64,000 nt of DNA, taken from contig NZ_LMRV01000099.1 of assembly GCF_001428245.1 (NCBI RefSeq), positions 154,330-218,329 on the forward strand, written 5' to 3'. Below, in pieces: positions 33,330 through 46,056 of the stretch. Both the position numbers and the translations under genes were made by a program. The notes under the pieces are model-generated. The model ran no database searches. It was not told where the DNA came from and was given only the letters and a program-made list of their open reading frames with translations. How positions within the stretch are numbered: the first letter of the stretch is position 1; the number at the start of each line of letters is the position of its first letter. The DNA is from Paenibacillus sp. Soil522. Its GTDB lineage: Bacteria > Bacillota > Bacilli > Paenibacillales > Paenibacillaceae.

Positions 33330-34193
33330 ATGACTATTCGAAACGTAATGGTAATTGGAGCTGGACAAATGGGCAGCGGAATTGCCCAGACACTTGCCCA
33401 AAGCGGACTGCAGGTAACGCTTTACGATATCGAGACGGCAGCGGTCAATCAAGGCATATCCTCGATTGGCGCCAATCTGTCGCGGCTCGTCGCGAAGGGA
33501 AAAATGACCGAGGAGCAGCGAGAGCTGCTATTAACCAAAATTGCCGTTTCGACGGATTTGGAAAGTGCTGAACATGCGGAGCTTGTTATTGAGGCGGCGC
33601 CGGAGCAGATGGACACAAAAAAAATGTTATTTAGGCGGCTTGATCAAATTTGCCGGCCGAATACGATATTAGCGACAAATACGTCTTCGCTGTCGATTAC
33701 AGATATTGCTGCAGCGACAAAACGGCCGCAGCTCGTCATCGGTATGCATTTCATGAATCCTGTGCCTGTTATGCCGCTCGTCGAGATCATCCGAGGGCTT
33801 GCGACATCGGATGAAACTCTCGATAGCATTCAAACGCTAGCTCTAACACTTGGAAAAACGCCGGTGGAGGTGCATGATTTTCCAGGCTTTGTCTCTAACC
33901 GCATTCTGATGCCGATGATCAATGAAGCCATTTACACGGTCTATGAAGGGGTAGCTGAACCGGAGGCTGTAGACCAGGTGATGAGGCTGGGAATGAAGCA
34001 TCCGATGGGACCGCTCTCTCTCGCCGATTTCATTGGGCTTGATACATGCTTAGCCATTATGGAGACGCTGCACGATGGATTTGGGGATTCGAAATATAGG
34101 CCTTGTCCGCTGCTGCGAAAATATGTGCAGGCTGGCTGGCTGGGCCGCAAGAGCGGACGAGGGTTTTACATTTACGAAAAAGGGCGGGGATAG
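33330..34193 (+). CDS. mmgB: 3-hydroxybutyryl-CoA dehydrogenase
   Basis: The 287-residue protein begins with the NAD motif MVIGAGQMGSGIAQTLAQSG and has the catalytic His in IGMHFMNPVPVMPLVEI. It also has NDFPGF-like VHDFPGFVSNRILMPMINEAI and ends LRKYVQAGWLGRKSGRGFY, near-identical in pattern to B. subtilis MmgB. It oxidises (S)-3-hydroxybutyryl-CoA to acetoacetyl-CoA for thiolysis by the preceding gene product. ATG 33330 matches the family's N-terminus; ATG 33321 is an alternative. Confidence 0.93.
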   Translation: MTIRNVMVIGAGQMGSGIAQTLAQSGLQVTLYDIETAAVNQGISSIGANLSRLVAKGKMTEEQRELLLTKIAVSTDLESAEHAELVIEAAPEQMDTKKMLFRRLDQICRPNTILATNTSSLSITDIAAATKRPQLVIGMHFMNPVPVMPLVEIIRGLATSDETLDSIQTLALTLGKTPVEVHDFPGFVSNRILMPMINEAIYTVYEGVAEPEAVDQVMRLGMKHPMGPLSLADFIGLDTCLAIMETLHDGFGDSKYRPCPLLRKYVQAGWLGRKSGRGFYIYEKGRG

Positions 34194-34213
34194 GTTCAGC
34201 AGGAAAGGGGTGC

Positions 34214-35362
34214 ATGGCGTTGGAGCTCCGGTATACTCAAGAGCAAGTAGAACGGCAGAGAGCGGTCCAACAATTTGCAGAGACAGTAGTTGCCAAATTC
34301 GTGCCGGATATGGAGCTAAAGGATGAATTTCCTCGCACGCTTATCGCCAAAATGGCTCAATTTGGACTTATGGGCATTCCTGTTCCCAAGCAATGGGGCG
34401 GAGCAGGCGCCGATTTTATATCGTATATTCTTGCTATTAACGAGATATCGAAAGTGAGCGCCGCAGTTGGCGTCATCCTATCCGTTCATACATCTGTCGG
34501 AACTTTTCCGATTTTGCAGTATGGCTCCCAGGAGCAAATTTCAAAATATGTGCGGAAGCTTGCAGCCGGAGAGAGCTTAGGCGCTTTTGCATTAACCGAG
34601 CCCAATGCCGGATCGGATGCTTCCTCCATTCGTACGACAGCCGTACTTGAAGGTGAGCATTATATTTTAAACGGGACGAAGCTGTTTATAACGAATGCCG
34701 GGGCGGCGAACATCTATGTCACCTTCGCGGCAACTGACCCTGCCAAGGGACCTCGCGGAATTACCGCGTTTATTATTGAGAGTGATGCGGAAGGGCTAAC
34801 CATCGGCAGAAAAGAAAAGAAGATGGGTCTCCATGGCTCAAACACCTGTGAATTGATCTTCGATCAGCTGAAGGTGCCGATTGCGCAGCGGCTGGGGGAA
34901 GAAGGTAAAGGGTTTACCATTGCCAAAGGCTCGCTTGATGGCGGCCGAATTGGTATCGGGGCCCAAGCGCTAGGTATTGCTCAAGCGGCTTTGCAGGTGC
35001 TGGATAACCATTTTAACCCGCGCGTTGCCGGCAGAGTCAAACTGCGCGATAAGCTGCAGCACCAGCACGCGAAGCTTGCCGAATTGACTGCACAGGTCGA
35101 AGCAGCCAGATTGCTCGTCTATAGGGCTGCATATTTGCGTCAGCAGGGGCTGCCTTGCACGATGGAAGCCTCCACCGCGAAAATGTTCGCTTCCGATACG
35201 GCAGTTACCGTTACAGGTGCTGCGGTTCAAATGCTCGGAACGGAGGGCTGTACGAAGGCGCTGTCCGTAGAGAGGCTGTTTCGCGATGCGAAGGTCACTC
35301 AAATCTACGAGGGTACCAATGAGATTCACCGGATCGTGATTAGCGGACAATTGCTAAAATAA
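34214..35362 (+). CDS. mmgC: Acyl-CoA dehydrogenase
   Basis: The 382-residue enzyme carries the canonical FALTEPNAGSDASS motif and the catalytic Glu in QIYEGTNEIHRIV, both missing from the paralogue at 30978. It catalyses the first oxidative step of short-chain acyl-CoA breakdown using FAD and an electron-transfer flavoprotein. The ATG has AAAGGGG close upstream (3 nt), tight but the best available; TTG 34220 is an alternative. It lies 20 nt after mmgB. Confidence 0.92.
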   Translation: MALELRYTQEQVERQRAVQQFAETVVAKFVPDMELKDEFPRTLIAKMAQFGLMGIPVPKQWGGAGADFISYILAINEISKVSAAVGVILSVHTSVGTFPILQYGSQEQISKYVRKLAAGESLGAFALTEPNAGSDASSIRTTAVLEGEHYILNGTKLFITNAGAANIYVTFAATDPAKGPRGITAFIIESDAEGLTIGRKEKKMGLHGSNTCELIFDQLKVPIAQRLGEEGKGFTIAKGSLDGGRIGIGAQALGIAQAALQVLDNHFNPRVAGRVKLRDKLQHQHAKLAELTAQVEAARLLVYRAAYLRQQGLPCTMEASTAKMFASDTAVTVTGAAVQMLGTEGCTKALSVERLFRDAKVTQIYEGTNEIHRIVISGQLLK

Positions 35363-35394
35363 ATGAATTTTCCCCCAAAAAAGGAGGTGGCAAA

Positions 35395-36294
35395 ATGGGT
35401 CATACTCCCGGGCAGCGTCTTCGCGAGGCGCTTAACGCCGAAAAGCCTCTGCAGGTCGCAGGCGCAGTCCATGCCTATTCAGCCATTATGGCTGAAAGAG
35501 TCGGGTTTCGCGCTTTATATCTTTCAGGAGCAGGCATAGCTAATGCTTCCTTCGGGCTGCCCGACCTCGGAATTACAACGCTGCAGGATTGTTTGGAGGA
35601 GGTTAGAAGAATAACAAGCGTAACGGAGCTGCCGCTGCTCGTAGATGCCGATACCGGCTTCGGCGGAGCCTTCCAAATTGCGCGCATGATGAAGCAAATG
35701 AATCGTGCCGGAGCTGCCGGCGTTCATATCGAGGATCAGATCATGGACAAAAGATGCGGACACCGTCCCAATAAAGCGATTGTAAGCAAAGGGGAGATGG
35801 TGGATCGCATAAAAGCCGCGGCAGATGCAAGAGAAGATTCACATTTCGTGATTATGGCCCGTACGGACGCCCTTTCGTCAGAAGGATTGGAAGCAGCAAT
35901 CGATCGAGCCTGCGCATGCGTCGAAGCAGGAGCGGATATGATTTTTCCGGAGGCGGTCACCAGGCTTGAGGACTACCGGGCATTCGCCGATGCCGTAAAG
36001 GTTCCCGTGCTTGCAAACATTACGGAGTTCGGTCAAACTCCGTTATTTACGGCAGAGGAGCTGGGAAATGCGGGAGTAAGTCTGGCTTTATATCCGCTTT
36101 CGGCATTTCGTGCGATGAATGCGGCAGCGCTGCTCGTTTATCAGACAATCCGGCTGGAGGGTACGCAAAAAAACGCAATTGGTCATATGCAGACAAGAGC
36201 GGAGCTCTATGATTTTCTAAACTATTTCAGCTATGAGCAAAAGCTGGATCTGCTATATGGCAGCCGGGAGGAGGGATTTAGCGATGGCGACTAA
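35395..36294 (+). CDS. mmgF: 2-methylisocitrate lyase (PrpB/MmgF)
   Basis: This 299-residue member of the isocitrate lyase/PEP mutase superfamily has the active-site motif DKRCGHRPNK (Cys in KRCGH) and metal-binding DADTGFGG and HIEDQ. It splits 2-methylisocitrate to pyruvate and succinate in the methylcitrate cycle. AAAAAAGGAGG precedes the ATG. Its last 11 bases overlap the methylcitrate synthase gene, which implies coupled translation. In B. subtilis the equivalent gene (yqiQ/mmgF) closes the operon; here it precedes mmgD. Confidence 0.92.
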   Translation: MGHTPGQRLREALNAEKPLQVAGAVHAYSAIMAERVGFRALYLSGAGIANASFGLPDLGITTLQDCLEEVRRITSVTELPLLVDADTGFGGAFQIARMMKQMNRAGAAGVHIEDQIMDKRCGHRPNKAIVSKGEMVDRIKAAADAREDSHFVIMARTDALSSEGLEAAIDRACACVEAGADMIFPEAVTRLEDYRAFADAVKVPVLANITEFGQTPLFTAEELGNAGVSLALYPLSAFRAMNAAALLVYQTIRLEGTQKNAIGHMQTRAELYDFLNYFSYEQKLDLLYGSREEGFSDGD

Positions 36295-37405
36295 AAAACC
36301 GGGCGGGCTCGCTGAAGTTGTTGCCGGGCAGACAGCAATCTCTACAGTCGGCAAGGAAGGGAGAGGGCTAACCTATCGCGGCTATTCGATCGACGATCTC
36401 GCAAGTCACGCGTCCTTTGAAGAAACCGCTTTTTTGTTGATATACGGAAAACTCCCGAATCAAGCGGAACTGCAGCAGTATAAACGCAAGCTTTCAGGCC
36501 TTAGGCGGCTGCCGGCAGGCTTGCTCACGATTTTGGAGCAGCTGCCTTCGAGCACGCATCCGATGGATGTACTGCGAACAGGCGTTTCCGCACTTGGTGC
36601 CTTTGAGCCGGAGAGGGAAGGGCATGACCAATATGAAATTGCCGATAGGCTGATCGCAAGCAGTGCATCCATACTGCTGTACTGGCATCATTTTCACGCG
36701 GGCGGCAGCAGGATCGATACCGAAACCGATAACGACAGCATTGCCGGACATTTCCTCCAGCTGCTGCATGGCCATCGCCCGAACGAGCTCCATGAGAAGG
36801 GTTTGGATGTTTCTCTCATTTTGTATGCGGAGCATGAGTTCAATGCTTCCACATTCGCAGCCCGCGTAACGGCATCCACCTTATCCGATATGTATTCGGC
36901 AGTTACGACCGGTATCGGCACGCTGCGCGGGCATCTTCACGGCGGCGCGAATGAGGCGGCAATGGAACTGATCGAACAATTCGCAGGTCCAAGCGAAGCG
37001 GAGAGCGGCATTTTGCAAATGCTGAGGGAAAAGAAATTAATTATGGGCTTTGGTCATCGCGTTTATTCGGTTTCTGATCCAAGATCGGATATTATCAAAA
37101 AATGGTCGAGAAAGCTCTCTGAGGATACCGGCGATCTGTCGCTCTATCTAGTTTCCGAGCGAATTGAGCAGATTATGCTGCAGGAGAAGAAGCTCTTTGC
37201 GAATTTAGACTTCTACAGTGCGTCGGCCTATCGGCTAATGGGCATTCCGACTTCCCTTTTCACTCCGATCTTTGTCATCTCCCGCACTAGCGGCTGGTCC
37301 GCACATATTATCGAGCAGCGCGCCCATAACCGTCTCATTCGTCCGAATGCTGACTATACAGGGTCAGATCCGCTGTCGTGGACTCCGATCGATCAACGAG
37401 TCTGA
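36284..37405 (+). CDS. mmgD: 2-methylcitrate synthase/citrate synthase
   Basis: The 373-residue citrate-synthase fold protein has catalytic His in LYAEHEFNAS and GFGHRVY and Asp in NLDFYSA. Context (methylisocitrate lyase before, PrpD after) indicates condensation of propionyl-CoA with oxaloacetate, although such enzymes usually also accept acetyl-CoA. GGGAGGAGGG lies 8 nt before the ATG. Confidence 0.93.
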   Translation: MATKKPGGLAEVVAGQTAISTVGKEGRGLTYRGYSIDDLASHASFEETAFLLIYGKLPNQAELQQYKRKLSGLRRLPAGLLTILEQLPSSTHPMDVLRTGVSALGAFEPEREGHDQYEIADRLIASSASILLYWHHFHAGGSRIDTETDNDSIAGHFLQLLHGHRPNELHEKGLDVSLILYAEHEFNASTFAARVTASTLSDMYSAVTTGIGTLRGHLHGGANEAAMELIEQFAGPSEAESGILQMLREKKLIMGFGHRVYSVSDPRSDIIKKWSRKLSEDTGDLSLYLVSERIEQIMLQEKKLFANLDFYSASAYRLMGIPTSLFTPIFVISRTSGWSAHIIEQRAHNRLIRPNADYTGSDPLSWTPIDQRV

Positions 37406-37426
37406 CAAAAGGAGGAAGAGAATCCT

Positions 37427-38869
37427 ATGTCCACGCCTGTCAGCAACGAAAGGCCGAAGCCCGATCAAGCGCTTGTCGATATTGCAAAGTATGCTGCGCA
37501 TTATTCGATCGAAAGCGCAGAAGCATACGAGACGGCCCGGTATTGTCTCATGGATACGCTCGGCTGCGGCTTGCTCGCGCTCCGTTATCCGGAATGCACG
37601 AAGCTGCTAGGTCCAATCGTTCCCGGAACGATCGTACCGAATGGGGCTCGTGTACCAGGCACCGCATTCCAGCTTGATCCGGTCACAGCCGCTTTCAACA
37701 TCGGCTGCATGATCCGGTGGCTCGATTATAATGATACATGGCTTGCGGCGGAGTGGGGCCATCCGTCCGATAATTTGGGAGGCATTCTTGCCGCCGCCGA
37801 TTATATAAGCAGAAAAAATATAGCCGGAAGCAAACCGCCATTAACGATGCGCGACATACTCACCGCGATGATTAAGGCTCATGAAATTCAAGGTATTATT
37901 GCGCTTGAAAACAGCTTCAACCGTGTAGGACTCGATCATGTCATCCTTGTGAAAGTCGCCTCAACCGCAGTCATAACGGCGCTGCTCGGGGGCACGCAGG
38001 ATGAAATTATCGCAGCGGTATCGAATGCATGGATCGATGGACACCCGCTCCGTACCTACAGGCATTCACCGAATACGGGAACGCGAAAATCATGGGCAGC
38101 CGGCGATGCGACGAGCCGAGCTCTTAGACTTGCCATGATGGCTGTAAAGGGAGAGATGGGCTATCCTTCCGCGCTGACTACGCCGGGATGGGGATTTTAC
38201 GATGTTCTCTACCGGGGGAAAGAATTCTCGTTTAAACGCGGTTTTGAAGCATACGTCATGGAAAATGTGCTGTTTAAAATATCCTTTCCCGCTGAATTTC
38301 ATGGCCAAACAGCAGTCGAATGCGCGATACAGCTTCACAAGGTAGTTAAAGACAGACTGCATGAAATTGGTAAAATCGTACTCACGACGCATGAATCTGC
38401 CATACGCATCATCGACAAGACCGGATCGCTGCACAATCCGGCGGACCGCGATCATTGTCTTCAATACATGGTAGCAATCGGACTGCTGTTTGGAGCTTTG
38501 ACTGCCGATCATTATGAGGAAGCTGCTGCGCTCGACCCGCGAATAGATGCGCTCCGTCTAAAAATGATTACGGTTGAAGATAAAACGTATTCGCAAGACT
38601 ATCTGGATGAGAGTAAGCGTTCGATAGCTAATGCGATTCAAGTTTTTTTTACGGATGGTACGACCTCGGAAAAGATAGAGATCGAGTACCCGATCGGCCA
38701 TCGGCGCAGACGGCCTGAAGCCATCCCGCTTCTGCAGCTTAAATTTGAATCCAATCTGAGAAGCCGTTTTCCATCCAAGCAAGCCCAAGTGATATTGGAG
38801 CTTTGCCTTGATCAAGAAGCGCTAGAGCGGACTCCTGTCCATCAATTCATGGAGCTGTTTGTCATTTAA
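37427..38869 (+). CDS. mmgE: 2-methylcitrate dehydratase (PrpD/MmgE)
   Basis: The 480-residue protein of the MmgE/PrpD family dehydrates 2-methylcitrate to 2-methylaconitate. Family motifs include MDTLGCGLLALRYPECTKLLGP near the N-terminus, WLDYNDTWLAAEWGHPSDNLGGIL, a helical region WAAGDATSRALRLAMMA and FPAEFHGQTAVECAI. AAAGGAGGAAG precedes the ATG by about 8 nt. It is the last gene of the mmg-like operon, followed by a terminator. Confidence 0.93.
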   Translation: MSTPVSNERPKPDQALVDIAKYAAHYSIESAEAYETARYCLMDTLGCGLLALRYPECTKLLGPIVPGTIVPNGARVPGTAFQLDPVTAAFNIGCMIRWLDYNDTWLAAEWGHPSDNLGGILAAADYISRKNIAGSKPPLTMRDILTAMIKAHEIQGIIALENSFNRVGLDHVILVKVASTAVITALLGGTQDEIIAAVSNAWIDGHPLRTYRHSPNTGTRKSWAAGDATSRALRLAMMAVKGEMGYPSALTTPGWGFYDVLYRGKEFSFKRGFEAYVMENVLFKISFPAEFHGQTAVECAIQLHKVVKDRLHEIGKIVLTTHESAIRIIDKTGSLHNPADRDHCLQYMVAIGLLFGALTADHYEEAAALDPRIDALRLKMITVEDKTYSQDYLDESKRSIANAIQVFFTDGTTSEKIEIEYPIGHRRRRPEAIPLLQLKFESNLRSRFPSKQAQVILELCLDQEALERTPVHQFMELFVI

Positions 38870-38874
38870 CAAAT

Positions 38875-38904
38875 GCCTGCGTAAAACGCGGGTTTTTCTT
38901 TTTT
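38875..38904 (+). terminator. Rho-independent terminator of the mmg-like operon
   Basis: CCTGCGT/ACGCGGG around AAA, then TTTTTCTTTTTTT. Confidence 0.85.
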
Positions 38905-39012
38905 TAACAAAAATTTTATTGTTGCATCTCTGTAACTTATTGCGCCCTGCAAACGTTATAATCTATACTTAAGCCATATAAGAATAATTCATTTCAAAGG
39001 GGCGTCTGCGGT

Positions 39013-39522
39013 ATGAAAAAATATTCAATGATCGCAGCAGTTGCAATCGCTTGTCTCACGGCCTTTAGCTTTGCGCCGACGGGCGGCCGGGAATATGTAC
39101 CGGTAGAAAAAACGCCGGACTTGGAAACAGGCTACATCGCAAACGTCCAAAAGCAAAATAATCAATTCATGTTGTCCTTTGATTCGATTGAATGGTACGA
39201 GGGTGATCAGGCCGCCGCTAAATTTACCCAGCGGGAAGGGGATTCGGGTCTCGATGCCCCGCCTGATGGCTATTATATTATAAATGACGATGAAACCTTG
39301 CAAGCATTGCCTATTGAAGACGATGCCGAGGTTCTTATGCAAATCTATAATCGTACAGGCAATATTGCCGAAGCAGACATCGTCTGGGATGAGCATATTT
39401 CCGTCGAAAAATTCATCGGTCTGATCAATACGGAAGATGATTTGGATATAAAGAGCTTCCCTTATCACTTGACCGTGAAGGACGGTAAAATCGTTCGGAT
39501 TGTTCAGCAATATATTCCTTAA
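39013..39522 (+). CDS. Secreted hypothetical protein, 169 aa
   Basis: Function not recognised. An N-terminal signal peptide (residues about 1-21, KKYSMIAAVAIACLTAFSFA) precedes an acidic mature domain of about 145 residues. No Cys follows the signal, so it is probably released or membrane-anchored, not a lipoprotein. The mature part has alternating hydrophobic strands ending in LTVKDGKIVRIVQQYIP. AAAGGGG precedes the ATG. A terminator follows. Confidence 0.75.
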   Translation: MKKYSMIAAVAIACLTAFSFAPTGGREYVPVEKTPDLETGYIANVQKQNNQFMLSFDSIEWYEGDQAAAKFTQREGDSGLDAPPDGYYIINDDETLQALPIEDDAEVLMQIYNRTGNIAEADIVWDEHISVEKFIGLINTEDDLDIKSFPYHLTVKDGKIVRIVQQYIP

Positions 39523-39589
39523 CCAAACAAGGACGATCGACATCGCAACCAGAAAACAAACTGGGCGCCGATGTGATCGTTACCCTTCA

Positions 39590-39617
39590 AAAGTCGCGGA
39601 TATCGCGGCTTTTTTTA
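39590..39617 (+). terminator. Rho-independent terminator
   Basis: AAGTCGCG/CGCGGCTT with GATAT loop, then T7. Confidence 0.75.
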
Positions 39618-39725
39618 AACAAAAATACGTGAATACTAAACAAGTTGGCATCAAAATGTAGGAAAAGCTTATCTTATGTCGAATAAGTGTAAGTCAAACT
39701 TATATGAAACAAGGGAGTGGGCGGT

Positions 39726-40133
39726 TTGTTTTTACATTTTCTACAATCGAAAGAACATAAAGTAGCTTTTCTGGAATTGGCGCATCTCGTGGCAAACGCT
39801 GACGGGTTCGTGAATAAGAAGGAACGCGGATTTCTGCAAGCTTACAAGGATGAAATGGACATCGGGCAATTGGATATTAGCTTCTCATCAGAAAAGCATC
39901 TTTCGGACATCATTGGCGATCTGAAAGATGAGCATGTGAAAAATATCTTTTTCGCAGAAATTTTGCTTCTCATATTCGCAGACGGGGATTACAACGATGA
40001 CGAGAAACAAATCACAATGGATATGAAGCGTCTGTTTGGTTACTCAGACGAAACCTATGAAACGTTCAAAAGCTGGGTCATCCGGATGGATCAGCTGAAA
40101 ATCGAAGGCGTAAAGCTCATTTTGAACCCTTAA
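39726..40133 (+). CDS. TerB-like metal-binding protein
   Basis: The 135-residue product uses a TTG start with AAGGGAG 8-9 nt upstream; GTG 39717 overlaps that site. Two helical halves each carry the acidic pattern of the TerB family (LVANADGFVNKKERGFL and IFADGDYNDDEKQI), which binds divalent metal in tellurite-resistance-type systems. It has no Ter neighbours, so its role is unclear. A strong terminator follows. Confidence 0.72.
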   Translation: MFLHFLQSKEHKVAFLELAHLVANADGFVNKKERGFLQAYKDEMDIGQLDISFSSEKHLSDIIGDLKDEHVKNIFFAEILLLIFADGDYNDDEKQITMDMKRLFGYSDETYETFKSWVIRMDQLKIEGVKLILNP

Positions 40134-40167
40134 ACGATTAAACGCCAGGAGATACCTACGTTACCCA

Positions 40168-40206
40168 CAAAACCTCCGTCTTCCAATTGGAAGAGCGGAG
40201 GTTTAT
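40168..40206 (+). terminator. Rho-independent terminator
   Basis: AAACCTCCG-CTTCC/GGAAG-CGGAGGTTT with AATT loop. Confidence 0.9.
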
Positions 40207-40266
40207 CGTTAAAAAGTGGTAATTTATTGTTTACTTAATTGAACCTTAAAGTGAAGGAGGTGCGAG

Positions 40267-41088
40267 GTGAAACTGCCTGTTATGAATGAAGAGCTTGCTA
40301 AACGTATACAACAATCAGAAATCGATTATTTAACTTCAAGAATCAGCTCAATCGGCGAACGGAAAGGAAATCCCGAGGGAGTTGAAATCAATACGTTTGG
40401 CGAGACAATTGCTTATTATATTAAAACGATGCCTTGGTTCATTTTCAATTCAGTTAAGGGCCTCTCGGATGCGGATACGAACAGGCTGGAGGATATTGTC
40501 CAGTTCTACGCAGCCAGAGACCGGCTGTTTCAAGTTGATCTGAATCCCGTACATAGCGGCTCAATGCTTTTTAAAAGACTAGCAGAGCTTGGCTTTTACC
40601 AAAATGGCTTCCATTCCGTGTTATATGGGTTACCGAAAGAAGATAAACCCTATCTTCAGACCAATATCACGATCGTTGAAGTTGATAACGAAAAACAATT
40701 TGATCATTATGCCGAAATCCATTGTCTAGGTTCAGGCATGCCATTATCAGCCAAACAACACTTTGTGAATAACAATATTGGATTACTGAATAGAGCAGGG
40801 TGGAAAATCTTTTTGGGGTATTTAAACGGAATCCCGGCAGGAGTGGCCGTTATGCATATCAGCAGCGGAATCGCCTCCTTAACCTTAGCAGCCACCCATC
40901 CTGAATACAGAAATCAAGGGCTTCAAACTGCTCTAATAAACAGACGGCTATTCGAGGCGCACGAAGCAGGATGTGAGCTTGTCACGGCTCAAGCAAGCTT
41001 TGGCTCCACAAGTCAAAATAATATGGAGCGTGCCGGCATGCACATTGCCTGGACACGATCAACATTTATTCAGAGCAATAAGATGTAA
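40267..41088 (+). CDS. GNAT-family N-acetyltransferase, double-domain
   Basis: The 273-residue protein has a diverged N-terminal half (about 1-130) and a GNAT fold at about 135-255, with the acetyl-CoA loop in LAATHPEYRNQGLQTALINRRL. The substrate is unknown. The start is GTG 40267 with AAGGAGG 7 nt upstream. It appears monocistronic, 72 nt before the Bax-inhibitor gene. Confidence 0.8.
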   Translation: MKLPVMNEELAKRIQQSEIDYLTSRISSIGERKGNPEGVEINTFGETIAYYIKTMPWFIFNSVKGLSDADTNRLEDIVQFYAARDRLFQVDLNPVHSGSMLFKRLAELGFYQNGFHSVLYGLPKEDKPYLQTNITIVEVDNEKQFDHYAEIHCLGSGMPLSAKQHFVNNNIGLLNRAGWKIFLGYLNGIPAGVAVMHISSGIASLTLAATHPEYRNQGLQTALINRRLFEAHEAGCELVTAQASFGSTSQNNMERAGMHIAWTRSTFIQSNKM

Positions 41089-41160
41089 AATTTCTTTTTT
41101 ATGACTGCATTTCATGCTATCATGGGGACTATAAACATTCGAAACGGGGAGAAAGATAAG

Positions 41161-41802
41161 ATGAACTATAGTCATTCAAGCGGATATGGGAAGCCCATGC
41201 AAAAATTAATGCTGACATTTTTCTTTGCCTTGCTTGTATCCATTGGCGGCATGTATCTTGGAACGATGCTGCCAAGCGCTGCAAGAATTCCGCTGTATAT
41301 TTTAGAGATCGGCTTAATTATTGCCATTATTTTCTTGCGTAAATCGAAAGCGGTCGGATATTCGTTAATGTACGCTTTTATGATCGTATCCGGCGCAGTT
41401 CTGCAATTTTCATTAAGTTATTACATTGCATCGATGGGTACGAGTATTGTCATCCAAACCGTCGCAGTAGCCGTTATCGTTTATGCGGGTCTTGCCATCT
41501 ATGCAACCTACACAAAAGAAGATTTTCGTTTTCTAGGCGGATTTCTATTCGCATCGTTGATTGGACTCGTTGTACTCGGACTGATGCAGTTTTTCTTTCC
41601 GTTCGGAGGGATGATGGAAACGCTGTATGCAGGCTTTGGTTTACTAGTGTTTATCGGCTACACGTTATATGACTTTAACCGTATGTCCAAAGAAGGCTTC
41701 GACGAGAGCGAAATTCCTATGATGGTCGTAAATATTTATCTGGATTTGGTGAACATGATTATTTATGCGCTCCGGTTCGTTAAATCATTGCTAGATGATT
41801 AA
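41161..41802 (+). CDS. Bax inhibitor-1 family membrane protein
   Basis: The 213-residue protein has seven hydrophobic helices and the BI-1/YccA-YetJ layout, including the C-terminal helices with GYTLYDFNRM and ETLYAGFG. YetJ is a pH-sensitive calcium-leak channel; function here is inferred from family. GGGGAG lies 9 nt before the ATG, and a strong terminator follows. Confidence 0.82.
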   Translation: MNYSHSSGYGKPMQKLMLTFFFALLVSIGGMYLGTMLPSAARIPLYILEIGLIIAIIFLRKSKAVGYSLMYAFMIVSGAVLQFSLSYYIASMGTSIVIQTVAVAVIVYAGLAIYATYTKEDFRFLGGFLFASLIGLVVLGLMQFFFPFGGMMETLYAGFGLLVFIGYTLYDFNRMSKEGFDESEIPMMVVNIYLDLVNMIIYALRFVKSLLDD

Positions 41803-41828
41803 GGTTTAGAATCATTAGGAAAACTCAG

Positions 41829-41876
41829 AAGGGGTGCCCCTCAAGTAGATTAATCTACTGGAGGCGCACCCCTTCA
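41829..41876 (+). terminator. Rho-independent terminator
   Basis: AAGGGGTGC-CCTC-GTAGA/TCTAC-GAGG-GCACCCCTT, a stem of nearly 20 bp. Confidence 0.9.
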
Positions 41877-41986
41877 TTATTAATTTTAAAGGTATTTCGT
41901 GGAAAAAAAGGATATTCAGTTAAGTTCCTCGAATGTACTGTACTGTAATTTGAATAACGCCATAGCAACGAAAGGATGGATAACGA

Positions 41987-42433
41987 TTGGACCCTGAAAA
42001 CCCAGTACAATTGCTTGAATGGCCTGAAATAAAACTTATCGGCTTGTATGTCACATCCTCTTTTCAGGGACACCTTCCTGAAAAAGTGGACGCAATGAAG
42101 GAAGAATTTTACAAACGAAAAGGCGAAATAGGGAGTATCATCCATCCAGAACGATACATAAGTCCGAGTTTTACTTCAGAGGTTCTATTTACTTACTTGA
42201 TCTGTATGGAGGTCGAGGATCTTTCTAATGTACCCGAAGGAATGATCGGATTTACGATTCCTCCTCATCGTTATGCGAGAATAAAGTCCAAAGGCGATCC
42301 CTATCAAGACATTCATAATTATTTGGATAGCATTGGCCAACAAAGTGACAGGCGAGCCCTTGCTTTAGAGATATACCATTTTGAAAATCCAACTTGGCCT
42401 GACGAGGCGGAAGTTCTTCTTCCCTTAAAATAA
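41987..42433 (+). CDS. GyrI-like small-molecule-binding domain protein
   Basis: The 148-residue protein uses TTG 41987 with AAAGGATGG about 8 nt upstream. It matches the AraC effector-binding/GyrI-like fold (SOUL-type) in size and in motifs such as GMIGFTIPPHRYARI and the YLDSIG helix. It has no HTH. It may bind a drug or hydrophobic ligand or interact with a partner. No operon partner. Confidence 0.7.
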   Translation: MDPENPVQLLEWPEIKLIGLYVTSSFQGHLPEKVDAMKEEFYKRKGEIGSIIHPERYISPSFTSEVLFTYLICMEVEDLSNVPEGMIGFTIPPHRYARIKSKGDPYQDIHNYLDSIGQQSDRRALALEIYHFENPTWPDEAEVLLPLK

Positions 42434-42759
42434 TGTTTCCAGCTAACGCCTTCCGTGAAATTCGTTTGGCCGCTATTCTGCAAAGAGTCTTCATTCGAAT
42501 CCGACGATTCAGTCTAGTGCGCAAAAGCTTTTTTTGCTGAAATTGAATGTAAATATTCGAGCTGATGTGAATTAAATATATCTCCTTAACAGTCGCAGAA
42601 ATGCGGCTTTTTTTTATTCAGCGGCTAGCTGATACCCCTCTAATAATCCGGTATCTCTCACGAAAAATCGAATATTGTAATAAGGAGAAGATGTATTTCC
42701 GGTTCGGCTGAGTTTAAAAGTTGGTGCAGGAAAAAATCGTTGGAAGGGCGGGATGAACG
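42434..42759. other. 326 bp intergenic stretch before icmF
   Basis: Contains a terminator (42590-42617), a small GATACC/GGTATC hairpin (about 42630-42654), and no recognisable gene or cobalamin riboswitch. Confidence 0.6.
42590..42617 (+). terminator. Rho-independent terminator
   Basis: AGTCGC/GCGGCT around AGAAAT, then T8. Confidence 0.75.
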
Positions 42760-46035
<3,276 letters not shown>

Positions 46036-46056
46036 GTGCATGAGAGGAGGGATTTT

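Noticed and set aside
42434..42759. Cobalamin riboswitch before icmF
   Set aside because: No B12-box sequence could be found; only a terminator and a short hairpin are present.
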